From: Phormidium tenue FACHB-1050
Lineage (GTDB): Bacteria; Cyanobacteriota; Cyanobacteriia; Pseudanabaenales; Pseudanabaenaceae
Length of the DNA stretch: 64,000 nucleotides
NCBI RefSeq assembly: GCF_014696925.1
Contig: NZ_JACJQY010000016.1
Location: 37,534 to 101,533, forward strand
Direction: 5' to 3'
The notes under the pieces were generated by a model. That model was not told the origin of the DNA. It saw only the letters and a list, made by a program, of their open reading frames with translations, and ran no database searches. The position numbers were made by a program, and so were the translations under genes. Positions within the stretch are counted from its first letter, which is position 1. Every line of letters begins with the position of its first letter. This document shows, in pieces, positions 44,006 to 52,852 of this stretch.

Positions 44006-45333
44006 TTCAAGAAAATAAAATTCCTTGGCTAAAAGATGTCAATACAACATGGCAATGTTTTCAAGTAAAGCGAGGTTTTGAGACAGTACTTGGAAAAATG
44101 TTGCAACCTACTCAGCGAAATTTCGATGATATAGAAGTTCCTTATTTAAAAGCTTTGCATATTCATTGGGATGGAATCAAATTTGAAGATTTACCTGAGA
44201 TGTGGGCAAACCAGTCGGAGATTAAACAACTTAGTCTAAAGCAAGGCGATCTTATAGTTTGTGAGGGAGGAGAAGTTGGTAGAGGCACGCTGTTAAATCG
44301 TCAACTTCCATCTAAATGTATTATTCAAAACTCTTTGCATAGAGTAAGAAACAAAGAATTAGGTGAGACTAGATTTCTTCGCTATATACTTCAAAGTGCG
44401 AGTGATATAGGATGGCTAGATGTATTGTGTAATCGTGCAACTATAAGACATTTTACAGTCGAAAAATTTAGTGAGTTCTGGATTGCAGCACCTTCAAAAA
44501 AAGAACAGAAATTAATTGCTGACTATCTCGATCGCGAAACCACACAAATAGACAACCTCATCGCCGCCAAAGAGCAAATGCTCACCCTGCTAGAAGAAAA
44601 ACGCGAAGCCCTAATTAGCCAAGCCGTTACTCGCGGACTCGATCCTAATGTTTCTTTTAAGCGATCGGGATTAGACTGGCTAGGCGACATTCCGCAACAT
44701 TGGCAAGTATGCCAACTAAAGAGAATTTGGGGATCTAATGACTATGGTATTTCTGAAAATATTCGTGGAGATGGAGAAATTAAAGTCCTAAGAATGACTT
44801 GTATTGAAGATGGAATTGTTGATTTATCTAAAGGTGGAGAAGTCGAAAGTGTAGATCCATATCTTCTTCTCAGAAAAGGAGATTTACTTTTTAATCGGAC
44901 TAATAGCCTAGATCAAGTTGCTAAAGTTGGAATTGTACAATCAGATCCTGAACAACCTACAACATTTGCTTCTTACCTTGTTCGTATCCGTTCTAATGAT
45001 TTAGCTTATCCTGAATTTCTAGCGGCTTACTTAAATTCTCAAGATTTCCTTACCTTTACTAGAAAAAATGCAATAGCTGCGATCGGGCAAGCTAATTTAA
45101 GCCCTTCCCGTTATGGAGAAATAAAAGTAGCAATTCCGCCAAAGTCCGAACAGAAAGAAATTGTAGACACGATTAACAAAGAACGTGAGAAAACCAAAGA
45201 GTTGGAAAATGCTCTTACTAATTCGATCGCACTTCTCAAAGAACGCCGTTCCGCCATAATCACTGCCGCAGTCACAGGACAAATTAGCATACAAGAAAAG
45301 AGCAAACACTCACAAAATGAGGTATCTCGATGA
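44002..45333 (+). CDS. hsdS: Type I restriction-modification specificity subunit
   Basis: 443 residues from a GTG start overlapping the hsdM stop. Two target-recognition domains are visible. The first (residues 1-150) opens IPWLKDVNTTWQCFQVKRGF; the second (about 220-380) opens LDWLGDIPQHWQVCQLKRIW. Each is followed by a conserved coiled-coil spacer: KKEQKLIADYLDRETTQID and SEQKEIVDTINKEREKTKE. These set a bipartite recognition sequence, which cannot be predicted from here. The C-terminal AAVTGQI motif is typical. Its stop overlaps the start of the next gene (ATGA), so the ATPase gene is translationally coupled to the R-M operon. Confidence 0.95.
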   Translation: MIQENKIPWLKDVNTTWQCFQVKRGFETVLGKMLQPTQRNFDDIEVPYLKALHIHWDGIKFEDLPEMWANQSEIKQLSLKQGDLIVCEGGEVGRGTLLNRQLPSKCIIQNSLHRVRNKELGETRFLRYILQSASDIGWLDVLCNRATIRHFTVEKFSEFWIAAPSKKEQKLIADYLDRETTQIDNLIAAKEQMLTLLEEKREALISQAVTRGLDPNVSFKRSGLDWLGDIPQHWQVCQLKRIWGSNDYGISENIRGDGEIKVLRMTCIEDGIVDLSKGGEVESVDPYLLLRKGDLLFNRTNSLDQVAKVGIVQSDPEQPTTFASYLVRIRSNDLAYPEFLAAYLNSQDFLTFTRKNAIAAIGQANLSPSRYGEIKVAIPPKSEQKEIVDTINKEREKTKELENALTNSIALLKERRSAIITAAVTGQISIQEKSKHSQNEVSR

Positions 45334-46694
45334 AAATTAATCGGATAGAGATCAAAAACTTCAAAAAATTTGCCGACTATGCCCTTGATTTGCACCCACA
45401 ATTTACCCTGCTAGTGGGTGATAACGGTACAGGCAAAACCTCAATTCTCGATGCCTTAGCGATCGCCGCAGGAGTTTGGCTCGTCAACTCCCCCGATACC
45501 ACTCTCAACAATAGCCGCCGCAACATCCTCACCTCAGAAATCCGCTTAGAAGCGATCGCTAATGATACGTTCACCCAATTCATTGAACGCAAACCCACCC
45601 AAATTAAAGCGATCGGCACAATCAACGAGCAACCTGTTCAATGGTTACGACAAATTAAAACGAGCGGCTCTCGAACTTCCAACACCGAAGCTCAAAAAGC
45701 CCTAGACATTATCTCTAGACTATTTCGACAAGTGGAAGCAGGCGAAAAAATCTGGCTACCTGTTATGGCTTACTACGGAGCAGGGCGATCGTGGCTACCC
45801 TCCAATCAACGCGACCCAAAAGCTCTAACCATCACCAACCCATCTCGCCGTTGGGATGCCTTTTATGATTGCTTTGAAGAACGGATCAGAATCGCCGATC
45901 TCCATACTTGGTTTCAAAAAGAAGCGATCGCTGCTGTAAATCGTCAAGGCAAAATGCGCCCCAGCTACGAAGTTGTAAAACTCGCTATTCTGCGCTGTAT
46001 TCCCAATGCTGAGAACATCTGGTATGACCCAGAGCGATCGCAAATTGTTATCTCTATCCAGAATAATCCCCAACCTTTTAGCAACTTGAGTGCAGGACAA
46101 AAAATGATGGTAGCTCTTGTCGCCGATCTCGCCATCAAGATTGTTACTCAGAACGCTGCTTTTCTACCCAAAGAAATAGATACAGACAATCAAGCATTAC
46201 CGCAAATCTTGCAGCAAACATCTGGGTTAGTCCTGATTGATGAAATTGATGTGCATCTGCATCCCAAATGGCAACGTCAAGTCGTCGATGATCTCAAAAC
46301 CACTTTCCCCTCAATCCAGTTTGTTTGCTCTACCCATTCACCGTTTATCATCCAAGCGATCGAGCAAGGTGAGCTAAGAATTCTCGATCTTGGACTTGAG
46401 GATACTCAGTTTTTGGAATATGCCAATCAATCCATTGAAGACATTGCCGAAGATATTCAGTCAGTCGAAATACCGCAACAAAGCTTAAAAGCCCGTGAAC
46501 TAGCTAGAGCCACAGAGAAATATTTTGATCTGCTTCAAAACCCAGAGACTGTAGAATCTGAGCAACTTTCGGATGCAGAAATAGATTATCGCCTCGCTGC
46601 TGCACCTTTTTCCAACAATCCTGGATTAAGTGCTTTTCTCAAACTGGAGGCAATGGCAAAGAAACAGGAGAGGCGCAAACATGAGACCCGTTGA
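45330..46694 (+). CDS. AAA ATPase, Septu PtuA-like
   Basis: 454 residues, an SMC/OLD-like ATPase without a long coiled coil. It has Walker A GDNGTGKT (30-37), an ABC-type signature NLSAGQKMM, Walker B LVLIDEIDVHLHP (Asp304-Glu305), and switch His in CSTHSPFIIQAI. The N-terminus INRIEIKNFKKFADYALDL is typical of recF-like defence ATPases. It overlaps hsdS upstream by four bases and the HNH gene downstream by 14. ATPase plus HNH nuclease is the PtuA-PtuB arrangement of Septu, also found as the effector pair of retron Ec78; there is no reverse transcriptase here. The assignment rests on architecture only. Confidence 0.85.
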   Translation: MKINRIEIKNFKKFADYALDLHPQFTLLVGDNGTGKTSILDALAIAAGVWLVNSPDTTLNNSRRNILTSEIRLEAIANDTFTQFIERKPTQIKAIGTINEQPVQWLRQIKTSGSRTSNTEAQKALDIISRLFRQVEAGEKIWLPVMAYYGAGRSWLPSNQRDPKALTITNPSRRWDAFYDCFEERIRIADLHTWFQKEAIAAVNRQGKMRPSYEVVKLAILRCIPNAENIWYDPERSQIVISIQNNPQPFSNLSAGQKMMVALVADLAIKIVTQNAAFLPKEIDTDNQALPQILQQTSGLVLIDEIDVHLHPKWQRQVVDDLKTTFPSIQFVCSTHSPFIIQAIEQGELRILDLGLEDTQFLEYANQSIEDIAEDIQSVEIPQQSLKARELARATEKYFDLLQNPETVESEQLSDAEIDYRLAAAPFSNNPGLSAFLKLEAMAKKQERRKHETR

Positions 46695-47367
46695 ACGTGG
46701 CACAGCACCTCGAACTTACTCTAAATATGGCGATGCTATTGGAGATCTAGAGGAAAGATTAGGAACCTATTGCAGCTACTGTGAACGCAGACTACCTGCA
46801 AGCCTAGCAGTTGAGCATGTTGTACCGAAAGATTTGCACCCAGAGTTAAAAACAGAATGGACTAATTTTTTATTGGGTTGCGCTAACTGCAATTCTGTCA
46901 AAGGAGACCAACCCGTAGAAGTCGATAACTTTCTCTGGTGCGATCGCGATAATACTTTTCTGGCTTTTGCTTATTCCAAAGGTGGATTTGTTCAATTAGC
47001 AGACAACCTGAATGAAGCGCAGAAAAATAAAGCACAAGCATTATTAGATTTAGTTGGATTGCAACGTCATAAAGCATCTGGCAGAAATAGACCAGCCCCA
47101 AGGGATAAGCGTTGGCAAGATCGTGAATTGGCATGGGCTTCAGCAGAGAGTTGTAGAAATAATTTTGAAATCTTAGGGCAAACCAATGAAGTTAGAGAAC
47201 TTGTCTTAGAAGTTGCCAAATACTGTGGATTTTTTTCAGTATGGATGAATGTATTCAAAGATTATCCAGATGTAAAAAGAGAATTAATCAAAATATTTAC
47301 AGGTACAGCAACATCATGTTTTGACGCAAATGGAAACCCGATAAACCGTCCAAATTCAATCATCTAA
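46681..47367 (+). CDS. HNH endonuclease, Septu PtuB-like
   Basis: 228 residues from ATG at 46681, preceded by GGAGAGG. A longer frame from 46630 lies wholly in the ATPase gene. The HNH core has the zinc knuckle CSYC (31-34), VEHVVPK with His46, Asn62 in TNFLLGCANC and a second knuckle CANC (67-70), then VKGD. This CxxC-H-N-CxxC layout matches TIGR02646-type HNH proteins such as PtuB of retron Ec78. It presumably degrades nucleic acid when released or triggered by the ATPase. It overlaps the ATPase gene by 14 bases. A truncated hsdR 5' copy begins 22 bases downstream. Confidence 0.85.
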   Translation: MRPVERGTAPRTYSKYGDAIGDLEERLGTYCSYCERRLPASLAVEHVVPKDLHPELKTEWTNFLLGCANCNSVKGDQPVEVDNFLWCDRDNTFLAFAYSKGGFVQLADNLNEAQKNKAQALLDLVGLQRHKASGRNRPAPRDKRWQDRELAWASAESCRNNFEILGQTNEVRELVLEVAKYCGFFSVWMNVFKDYPDVKRELIKIFTGTATSCFDANGNPINRPNSII

Positions 47368-47389
47368 AAAATATTCTAAAAATATTCTT

Positions 47390-47482
47390 ATGGCAACTAA
47401 ATCTACATCTGAACAAGCCTTTGAAAATGCGATCGCCGATGTTTTATTAGCGTCTGGATATCAGCGTCACCCTTGTAATTAG
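47390..47482 (+). pseudogene. Truncated duplicate of the hsdR 5' end
   Basis: A 30-codon frame, MATKSTSEQAFENAIADVLL..., ending in TAG at 47480-47482. 39 bases (47405-47443) are identical to 48267-48305 in hsdR, and similarity continues with a few changes to about 47471. After codon 27 the match ends and a stop follows. This is the left flank of the HigBA insertion; the intact gene lies 0.86 kb downstream. Confidence 0.88.
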
Positions 47483-47508
47483 CTTCGCAATTTGCTAAGA
47501 TCTCATAT

Positions 47509-47811
47509 ATGCACATCATCACGCGATCGCGCCTTATTGAATTTTGGGAAAAGCATCCAGACTCAAAAACGAGTTTACTTCTTTGGCATAAAATCGCTAT
47601 TACTGCCAAATGGCAAAACTTTATAGAAGTGCGTGAAGTTTTTGCCTCAGCCGATCAAGTAAAAAACCTGACAGTCTTTAATATCGGAGGCAATAAATAC
47701 CGTTTAATTGCGTTCATTGATTATAAGTACCAAAAGATTTTTATTCGTAATCTTCTCACCCATGCCGAATATGACAGAAACGACTGGAAAAAAGATGACT
47801 GGTACGAATGA
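47509..47811 (+). CDS. higB: HigB-type toxin
   Basis: 100 residues, a RelE/HigB-superfamily toxin, normally a ribosome-dependent mRNA interferase. Landmarks are the N-terminal IITRSRLIEFWEKHPDS, WQNFIEVREVFASADQV, FNIGGNKYRLIAFIDYKYQKIFIRNLLTHAEYDR split by the beta-sheet, and a C-terminal DWKKDDWYE. The pattern NIGGNKYRLI...HAEYD is characteristic of the HigB_toxin family. Its stop overlaps the antitoxin start (ATGA). The module sits between two copies of the hsdR 5' end, so the toxin could act as an addiction device stabilising the locus. Confidence 0.9.
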   Translation: MHIITRSRLIEFWEKHPDSKTSLLLWHKIAITAKWQNFIEVREVFASADQVKNLTVFNIGGNKYRLIAFIDYKYQKIFIRNLLTHAEYDRNDWKKDDWYE

Positions 47812-48245
47812 AACAATTAGCTATCTACAAAAAACTAAAAATTATGATTACAGCCGAACCTAATAATTACATCCAACTTCTACAAACATTTCCACCACGA
47901 CCAATCAAATCAGAAAAGGACTTACTTGCAGTCCAAGAGATGATCGATCGCATAGTCGATGCTGACGAAATAACACCAGAACAACAAGACTACATCAATA
48001 TTCTAGGTATGCTTATTTATGAATACGAAGAAAAGTATGTATCCATCCCCGATTTAAGCGGCGTTGAGTTACTCAAGGCACTAATCCATGAGTTTAACCT
48101 TCAACAAAAAGACCTAGTTCCAATTTTCAAAACAGAATCCATTGTGTCAGCAATTCTCAATAAAAAGCGTAAATTCACAGTAGAACATATCGAAAAACTA
48201 GCTAACTTTTTTCACCTCTCCCCTTCAGTATTTTTCAAGGGATAA
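47808..48245 (+). CDS. higA: HigA-type antitoxin
   Basis: 145 residues. The C-terminal third holds an XRE-like helix-turn-helix: FNLQQKDLVPIFKTESIVSAILNKKRKF followed by VEHIEKLANFFHLSPSVFF. The N-terminal part (FPPRPIKSEKDLLAVQEMID) binds toxin in relatives. The start at 47808 overlaps higB; an internal ATG at 47844 is possible. It should neutralise HigB and repress the promoter of the pair. A single intergenic stretch of 12 bases separates it from hsdR, so hsdR may now depend on the TA promoter or read-through. Confidence 0.88.
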   Translation: MKQLAIYKKLKIMITAEPNNYIQLLQTFPPRPIKSEKDLLAVQEMIDRIVDADEITPEQQDYINILGMLIYEYEEKYVSIPDLSGVELLKALIHEFNLQQKDLVPIFKTESIVSAILNKKRKFTVEHIEKLANFFHLSPSVFFKG

Positions 48246-48257
48246 TCGTAGATTGCC

Positions 48258-51200
48258 ATGAATAGAACATCTGAACAAGCCTTTGAAAATGCGATCGCCG
48301 ATGTTCTATTAGCATCTGGATATCATCGTCATTTCTCACAGGAATTTGACCGCGAAAATGCCATTTTCCCAGATGAGGTACTTGCCTTTATCCAATTTAC
48401 CCAACCCAAAGTCTGGGAGAAATTAGAGATTGCTCATGGTGACAAAACAGGCGATCGCGTTATTGCCGCCCTTTGTAAATGGATGGATACCAATGGCTCA
48501 CTCAGTACCCTACGGCACGGCTTCAAATGTTATGGCAAAACCCTCCGCATCGCCTTTTTTAAGCCAGCCCACGGACTCAACCCAGAACTAGAAGCCCGTT
48601 ACGCCGCCAACATTTTAGGATTCACCCGACAACTTTATTTCAGCCCAAAAAATCAACAATCCCTTGATGTTACTCTTAGTGTCAACGGCATACCATTAAT
48701 TACTCTAGAACTCAAAAATCCTCTCAGTAACCAAACCGTAGCCGATGCGATCGCCCAATATCGTAGCGATCGCGATCCACGCGAAAAAATATTTGATTTC
48801 AAAAAGCGTACATTAGTCCATTTTGCTGTCGATACCGAAGAAGTCCACATGACAACTCGACTAGCTGGGACTTCCACCTATTTTTTGCCATTTAACCAAG
48901 GCAGAGACGGCGGTACTGGCAACCCAGCCGATCCCAATGGTCGCAACTATCGCACCGCCTACCTATGGGAAGAAGTCCTCCAACCCGATAGCTTGCTAGA
49001 TTTACTCTCGCGCTTTCTCCACCTTCAAGAAGAAGAAAAACTCACCGATGAAGGCAAAAAGGTCAAAAAAGAAACCATGATCTTTCCCCGCTATCATCAA
49101 CTAAAAGCCGTGCGCGATCTCGTTAGCGCCGCCGCGATCGAAGGCACGGGACATAACTATCTAATCGAACATTCCGCAGGTAGTGGCAAAAGTAACACTA
49201 TTGGTTGGTTAGCCCATCGTCTCTCATCGCTCCACGATGTTAATGATAAGCGCGTCTTCGATAGTGTCATTGTCGTGACCGATCGCCTTGTCCTCGATCA
49301 ACAATTACAAAATACCATCTATCAATTCGATCACCGTCAAGGCGTAGTCCAGAAAATCGAAGAAGATTCGCGCCAACTAGCTGAGGCACTAGAAAATGCT
49401 GTTCCCATTATCATCACCACCCTTCAAAAATTCCCCTTTGTCGCTCAACAGCTTGCCAAAATGTCTGAAGCGCGAGGTGAATCAACTAAAAGCCGATTAC
49501 CCACGCGCAAATGTGCCGTCATTATCGATGAAGCGCACAGTTCCCAATCTGGTGAAACTGCTACCAAACTGAAAGAGGTACTTGGCGGCGAAGAGTTACA
49601 CCAAAAAGCCCAAGAACTTGCCGCAGAAGAAGGCGAATCAAACTTAGAGGCTCTGTATCGCAGTATGGTCAAGCGCGGCAATCAGCCCAATATTAGCTTT
49701 TTTGCCTTCACTGCCACTCCCAAACATAAAACCCTAAAAATCTTTGGGCGCGATGGCGCACCCTTTAGTAAATACACGATGCGTCAGGCGATCGAAGAGG
49801 GCTTTATTCTTGATGTCCTCAAAAACTACATCACTTACAAAACCTACTATCGACTGCTAAAAGCTTGTGAAGACGATCCCAATGTTGAACGCAAAAAAGC
49901 CGCCAAAGCCCTAAGTCGTTATATGCGTCTTCATCCCCATAATATTTCTCAAAAAACGGAAATTATGGTGGAGCATTTTCAAAATTACAGCCGCCATAAA
50001 ATTGGTGGTCGGGCTAAGGCTATGGTAGTTACAGGCTCACGTTTAGAAGCCGTCCGCTATAAGCAAGCCTTCGATAAATTAATCAAAGAAAAAGGCTATG
50101 ACATCAAAAGCTTAGTTGCCTTCTCTGGAACCGTAGTTGATGACAAAATTCCCGAAAAGACCTATACCGAGCCAGAAATGAATGGCGGTATAAGGGAGAA
50201 AGATTTACCCGAAGAATTTGCGACTAGAGACTATCAAGTGCTGCTGGTTGCTGATAAATATCAAACTGGCTTCGATCAACCTTTGCTACACACAATGTAT
50301 GTGGATAAGAAACTTGGAGGCATACAGGCTGTTCAAACCTTATCTCGACTTAATCGTACTCATCCTCTCAAAAAAGAAACTTTTATTCTCGATTTTGTCA
50401 ATGATCCTGAAGAAACTCAAAAAGCCTTCAAAGTTTATTTTGACGGGGCAACTATGGGCGAAGAAGTCGATCCCGATCGCTTATATCAAATTCAAAATGA
50501 GCTAAATGAGGCGGCAATTTATTTAGACCCAGAGGTTGACCAGTTCTGTGAAATATTTTTTGCACCCAAAAAACTTCAAAGCCAAGCCGATCACAAAATC
50601 ATGAATGCAGCGATCGACAAAGCTGTTAGTCGCTTTCAGGATTTGCTCAAAAATCAAGAGGACGAAGCCGAATTATGGCGCGGTAAAGTACAGGCTTTCT
50701 GCAACCTTTACGCATTTCTAAGTCAAGTAATTCCCTATCAAGACAGTGACTTAGAGAAGCTATACACCTATCTCAAACACTTAGCCCTGAAATTACCAAA
50801 AAGAACATCAAGTTCAGGCTATCAGTTTGACGATGAAGTTCAACTCGCCTACTATCGCCTCCAAAAGATTAGCGAAGGCTCTATCAGCCTCAAGGTCGGC
50901 TACGCAGCCAAACTTGATGGACCAAAAGAAGTTGGCAGTGGCAAAGTCAGAGAAAGTGATGTTCCCCTCTCCCGTCTGATCGATCTGATTAATGAAAGAT
51001 TTGGAGAAGAGCTAAATGAAGCCGATCAGCTATTTTTTGACCAGATTACTGAAGTTGCCGCCCAAGTTGAGGCGATCGCTCAAGCCGCCCAAGCTAATCC
51101 TATTGAAAAATTTCAACTGGTTTTTAGCCAAGTACTAGAGTCACTCTTTATCGAGCGGATGGAATTAAATGAAGATCTGTTTGCTCGTTACATGAATGAT

Positions 51201-51317
51201 CCTGAATTCAAAGAACTAGTATCTCAATGGTTAGGACAGCAAGTTTATTCGCGCATCCCAAAAACTATTTCTTATCCAATCAAGAAAAAAATCAGGAAGA
51301 CTAGTGTTGGAGATTAA
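48258..51317 (+). CDS. hsdR: Type I restriction-modification DNA translocase/endonuclease subunit
   Basis: 1019 residues, usual length. The nuclease domain near the N-terminus shows a PD-(D/E)XK signature, Asp137 and Glu151-x-Lys153 in LITLELKNPLSNQ, followed by the QxxxY motif in IAQYRSDRD. The SF2 translocase has GSGKSN (Lys311), DEAH (424-427), FTATP and the later motifs TGFDQPLLHTMYVDK and QTLSRLNRT. A C-terminal helical region binds HsdM. It cuts unmethylated DNA at random distant sites after translocation. The gene is separated from hsdS by about 2.9 kb of inserted modules, and its N-terminus is duplicated upstream. No frameshift is seen, so it is probably functional. Confidence 0.96.
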   Translation: MNRTSEQAFENAIADVLLASGYHRHFSQEFDRENAIFPDEVLAFIQFTQPKVWEKLEIAHGDKTGDRVIAALCKWMDTNGSLSTLRHGFKCYGKTLRIAFFKPAHGLNPELEARYAANILGFTRQLYFSPKNQQSLDVTLSVNGIPLITLELKNPLSNQTVADAIAQYRSDRDPREKIFDFKKRTLVHFAVDTEEVHMTTRLAGTSTYFLPFNQGRDGGTGNPADPNGRNYRTAYLWEEVLQPDSLLDLLSRFLHLQEEEKLTDEGKKVKKETMIFPRYHQLKAVRDLVSAAAIEGTGHNYLIEHSAGSGKSNTIGWLAHRLSSLHDVNDKRVFDSVIVVTDRLVLDQQLQNTIYQFDHRQGVVQKIEEDSRQLAEALENAVPIIITTLQKFPFVAQQLAKMSEARGESTKSRLPTRKCAVIIDEAHSSQSGETATKLKEVLGGEELHQKAQELAAEEGESNLEALYRSMVKRGNQPNISFFAFTATPKHKTLKIFGRDGAPFSKYTMRQAIEEGFILDVLKNYITYKTYYRLLKACEDDPNVERKKAAKALSRYMRLHPHNISQKTEIMVEHFQNYSRHKIGGRAKAMVVTGSRLEAVRYKQAFDKLIKEKGYDIKSLVAFSGTVVDDKIPEKTYTEPEMNGGIREKDLPEEFATRDYQVLLVADKYQTGFDQPLLHTMYVDKKLGGIQAVQTLSRLNRTHPLKKETFILDFVNDPEETQKAFKVYFDGATMGEEVDPDRLYQIQNELNEAAIYLDPEVDQFCEIFFAPKKLQSQADHKIMNAAIDKAVSRFQDLLKNQEDEAELWRGKVQAFCNLYAFLSQVIPYQDSDLEKLYTYLKHLALKLPKRTSSSGYQFDDEVQLAYYRLQKISEGSISLKVGYAAKLDGPKEVGSGKVRESDVPLSRLIDLINERFGEELNEADQLFFDQITEVAAQVEAIAQAAQANPIEKFQLVFSQVLESLFIERMELNEDLFARYMNDPEFKELVSQWLGQQVYSRIPKTISYPIKKKIRKTSVGD

Positions 51318-51358
51318 TCTACAATGCTTTGCGCTCAAACACTTTTAACCTAAATTCG

Positions 51359-52798
51359 CTATACATAGCGCTTAATATCTCCATAGGCTCGATAGAAACC
51401 ACCTCGCGCAGACTCGCGCAACTCCTGCACCCAATACTTTGCACCCTCTTCCCGAATATCCCGTGGAAACTGCACAAACCAATCAGAGTTGTATCCTTCG
51501 GAAACAGCCCGTACTCGTAGTTCACTTCCTTGTCGAAAACATTCAACGATTACGCCTTGACCTGATGTGATGGAACTTGCGGAACTGGTAGTTTCCATGG
51601 GTGTATTCACAGAGGCTGCCGAGGATGAAGCCTTAGCCTCAATTTGTCGAGTTTTCGGTAATTCCCCTGTCTGTGCCGAGGCGATCGCCTCAGTCGAAGC
51701 ATCAACACATGCCAAAACGCCATCGGTAGTTACAAGATAGAGGCGATCACCTAAAAACTGCATCGAGAGAGCTGAACCACAGCCCGTTCCCAATTTCCAA
51801 AGCCGCTTACCTGAGGCTTCAAAGCAATAGATCGAAGAAGAACTATCTCCTGCAAAGACATATTTCCCACCCTTGGAAGCGGCACAGGAATAGACGGAAG
51901 CATCACAGGCATAAATTTGTTCTACTTCACCTTGCTTACTTAAGCGATAGAGTTTCTTGGCTGAAGTTCCCGCATAGACTCCTTCTCCTTCTAGCCAACC
52001 AAATAGAACCGCGCCATTAGTTGTTTGTTGCCATAGTTGCCTTCCTGCGTCTAAATCGTAGGCGGTTACGCCTTCATAATGCCCATGATAGAGATTTGTG
52101 CCATCGCAACGCACCATCCAGCCTGCTTGTCCTTGGCTGAGTCTTGTCCATTGCTCCCCTGTTGGTTCGATCTTGACGATCGCGCCATTGGCATCGGAAA
52201 CCGCTAGCGTACCGTCGTAAATATCGAGCCAGTAAATGTCAATATTTGGGTCGATTTCGTAGGCGAGACGAGGTAATTTGCCGCTGAGGTCATAAACATT
52301 GCCATCATCGCAACCTACGTAAATCCAAATGTCATCGGCAACTATACATTTCACACCTTCAGGCAATTGGAACTGGTTATTGATCTGCCCTTGGTGATCT
52401 AAATTAAACACTTGTCCCCGTTGATTCCCCAGCCAACAGCGATCGCCATCGATAAAAATGCCAAAAGCTGTTGAGTCAGACCGAAATGACCACAAAATGG
52501 GGGCGCGGGTTGCGGTAGAGGCAACACTTTCTACAGAACGACGGGTCACCACCGATCGCTTTTGCCGCTCTCCCATCACCGCAGGTGCATAACCTTTACG
52601 TTTTTTTTCATTAATTTTTTTGGTTGCTTCAGCTTGAGCTTTTTCGGCAGTGGGATAGGTTTTGTTTTGTTGTTGACCTTTATCGCCAATGCGTCCGTAG
52701 CGAATTCGCACCTCCGCACCCTCAACGATGACCTCATAGAACTTGTGCGATCCTTGATCGCCTTCCGATAGTTCTAGATAAGTGATGTCTAAACTCAT
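51359..52798 (-). CDS. WGR domain fused to PQQ-type beta-propeller
   Basis: 479 residues. Residues 1-80 form a WGR domain (YLELSEGDQGSHKFYEVIVE then RIRYGRIGDKGQQQNK), a DNA- or RNA-binding fold known from PARPs and MolR-like proteins. From about residue 95 a PQQ/WD-like beta-propeller follows with repeated W-GxxxG units (e.g. RCWLGNQRGQVFNL, YVGCDDGNVYDLSGK, YVFAGDSSSSIYCFEASGKRLW). A C-terminal ~60-residue domain (ECFRQGSELRVRAVSEGYNS...) has many aromatic residues. There is no signal peptide, so it is cytoplasmic. It faces hsdR tail to tail with a 41-base gap and no terminator. Confidence 0.82.
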   Translation of the reverse strand: MSLDITYLELSEGDQGSHKFYEVIVEGAEVRIRYGRIGDKGQQQNKTYPTAEKAQAEATKKINEKKRKGYAPAVMGERQKRSVVTRRSVESVASTATRAPILWSFRSDSTAFGIFIDGDRCWLGNQRGQVFNLDHQGQINNQFQLPEGVKCIVADDIWIYVGCDDGNVYDLSGKLPRLAYEIDPNIDIYWLDIYDGTLAVSDANGAIVKIEPTGEQWTRLSQGQAGWMVRCDGTNLYHGHYEGVTAYDLDAGRQLWQQTTNGAVLFGWLEGEGVYAGTSAKKLYRLSKQGEVEQIYACDASVYSCAASKGGKYVFAGDSSSSIYCFEASGKRLWKLGTGCGSALSMQFLGDRLYLVTTDGVLACVDASTEAIASAQTGELPKTRQIEAKASSSAASVNTPMETTSSASSITSGQGVIVECFRQGSELRVRAVSEGYNSDWFVQFPRDIREEGAKYWVQELRESARGGFYRAYGDIKRYV

Positions 52799-52852
52799 AG
52801 TTTTACTGGCGGCGATCGCCTATGTGTTGACTTGTATGTGCTTACTGGATTA

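Noticed and set aside
45330..47367. Retron Ec78-like system
   Set aside because: The ATPase and HNH fit the effector pair, but no reverse transcriptase or msr/msd-like region is visible beside them.
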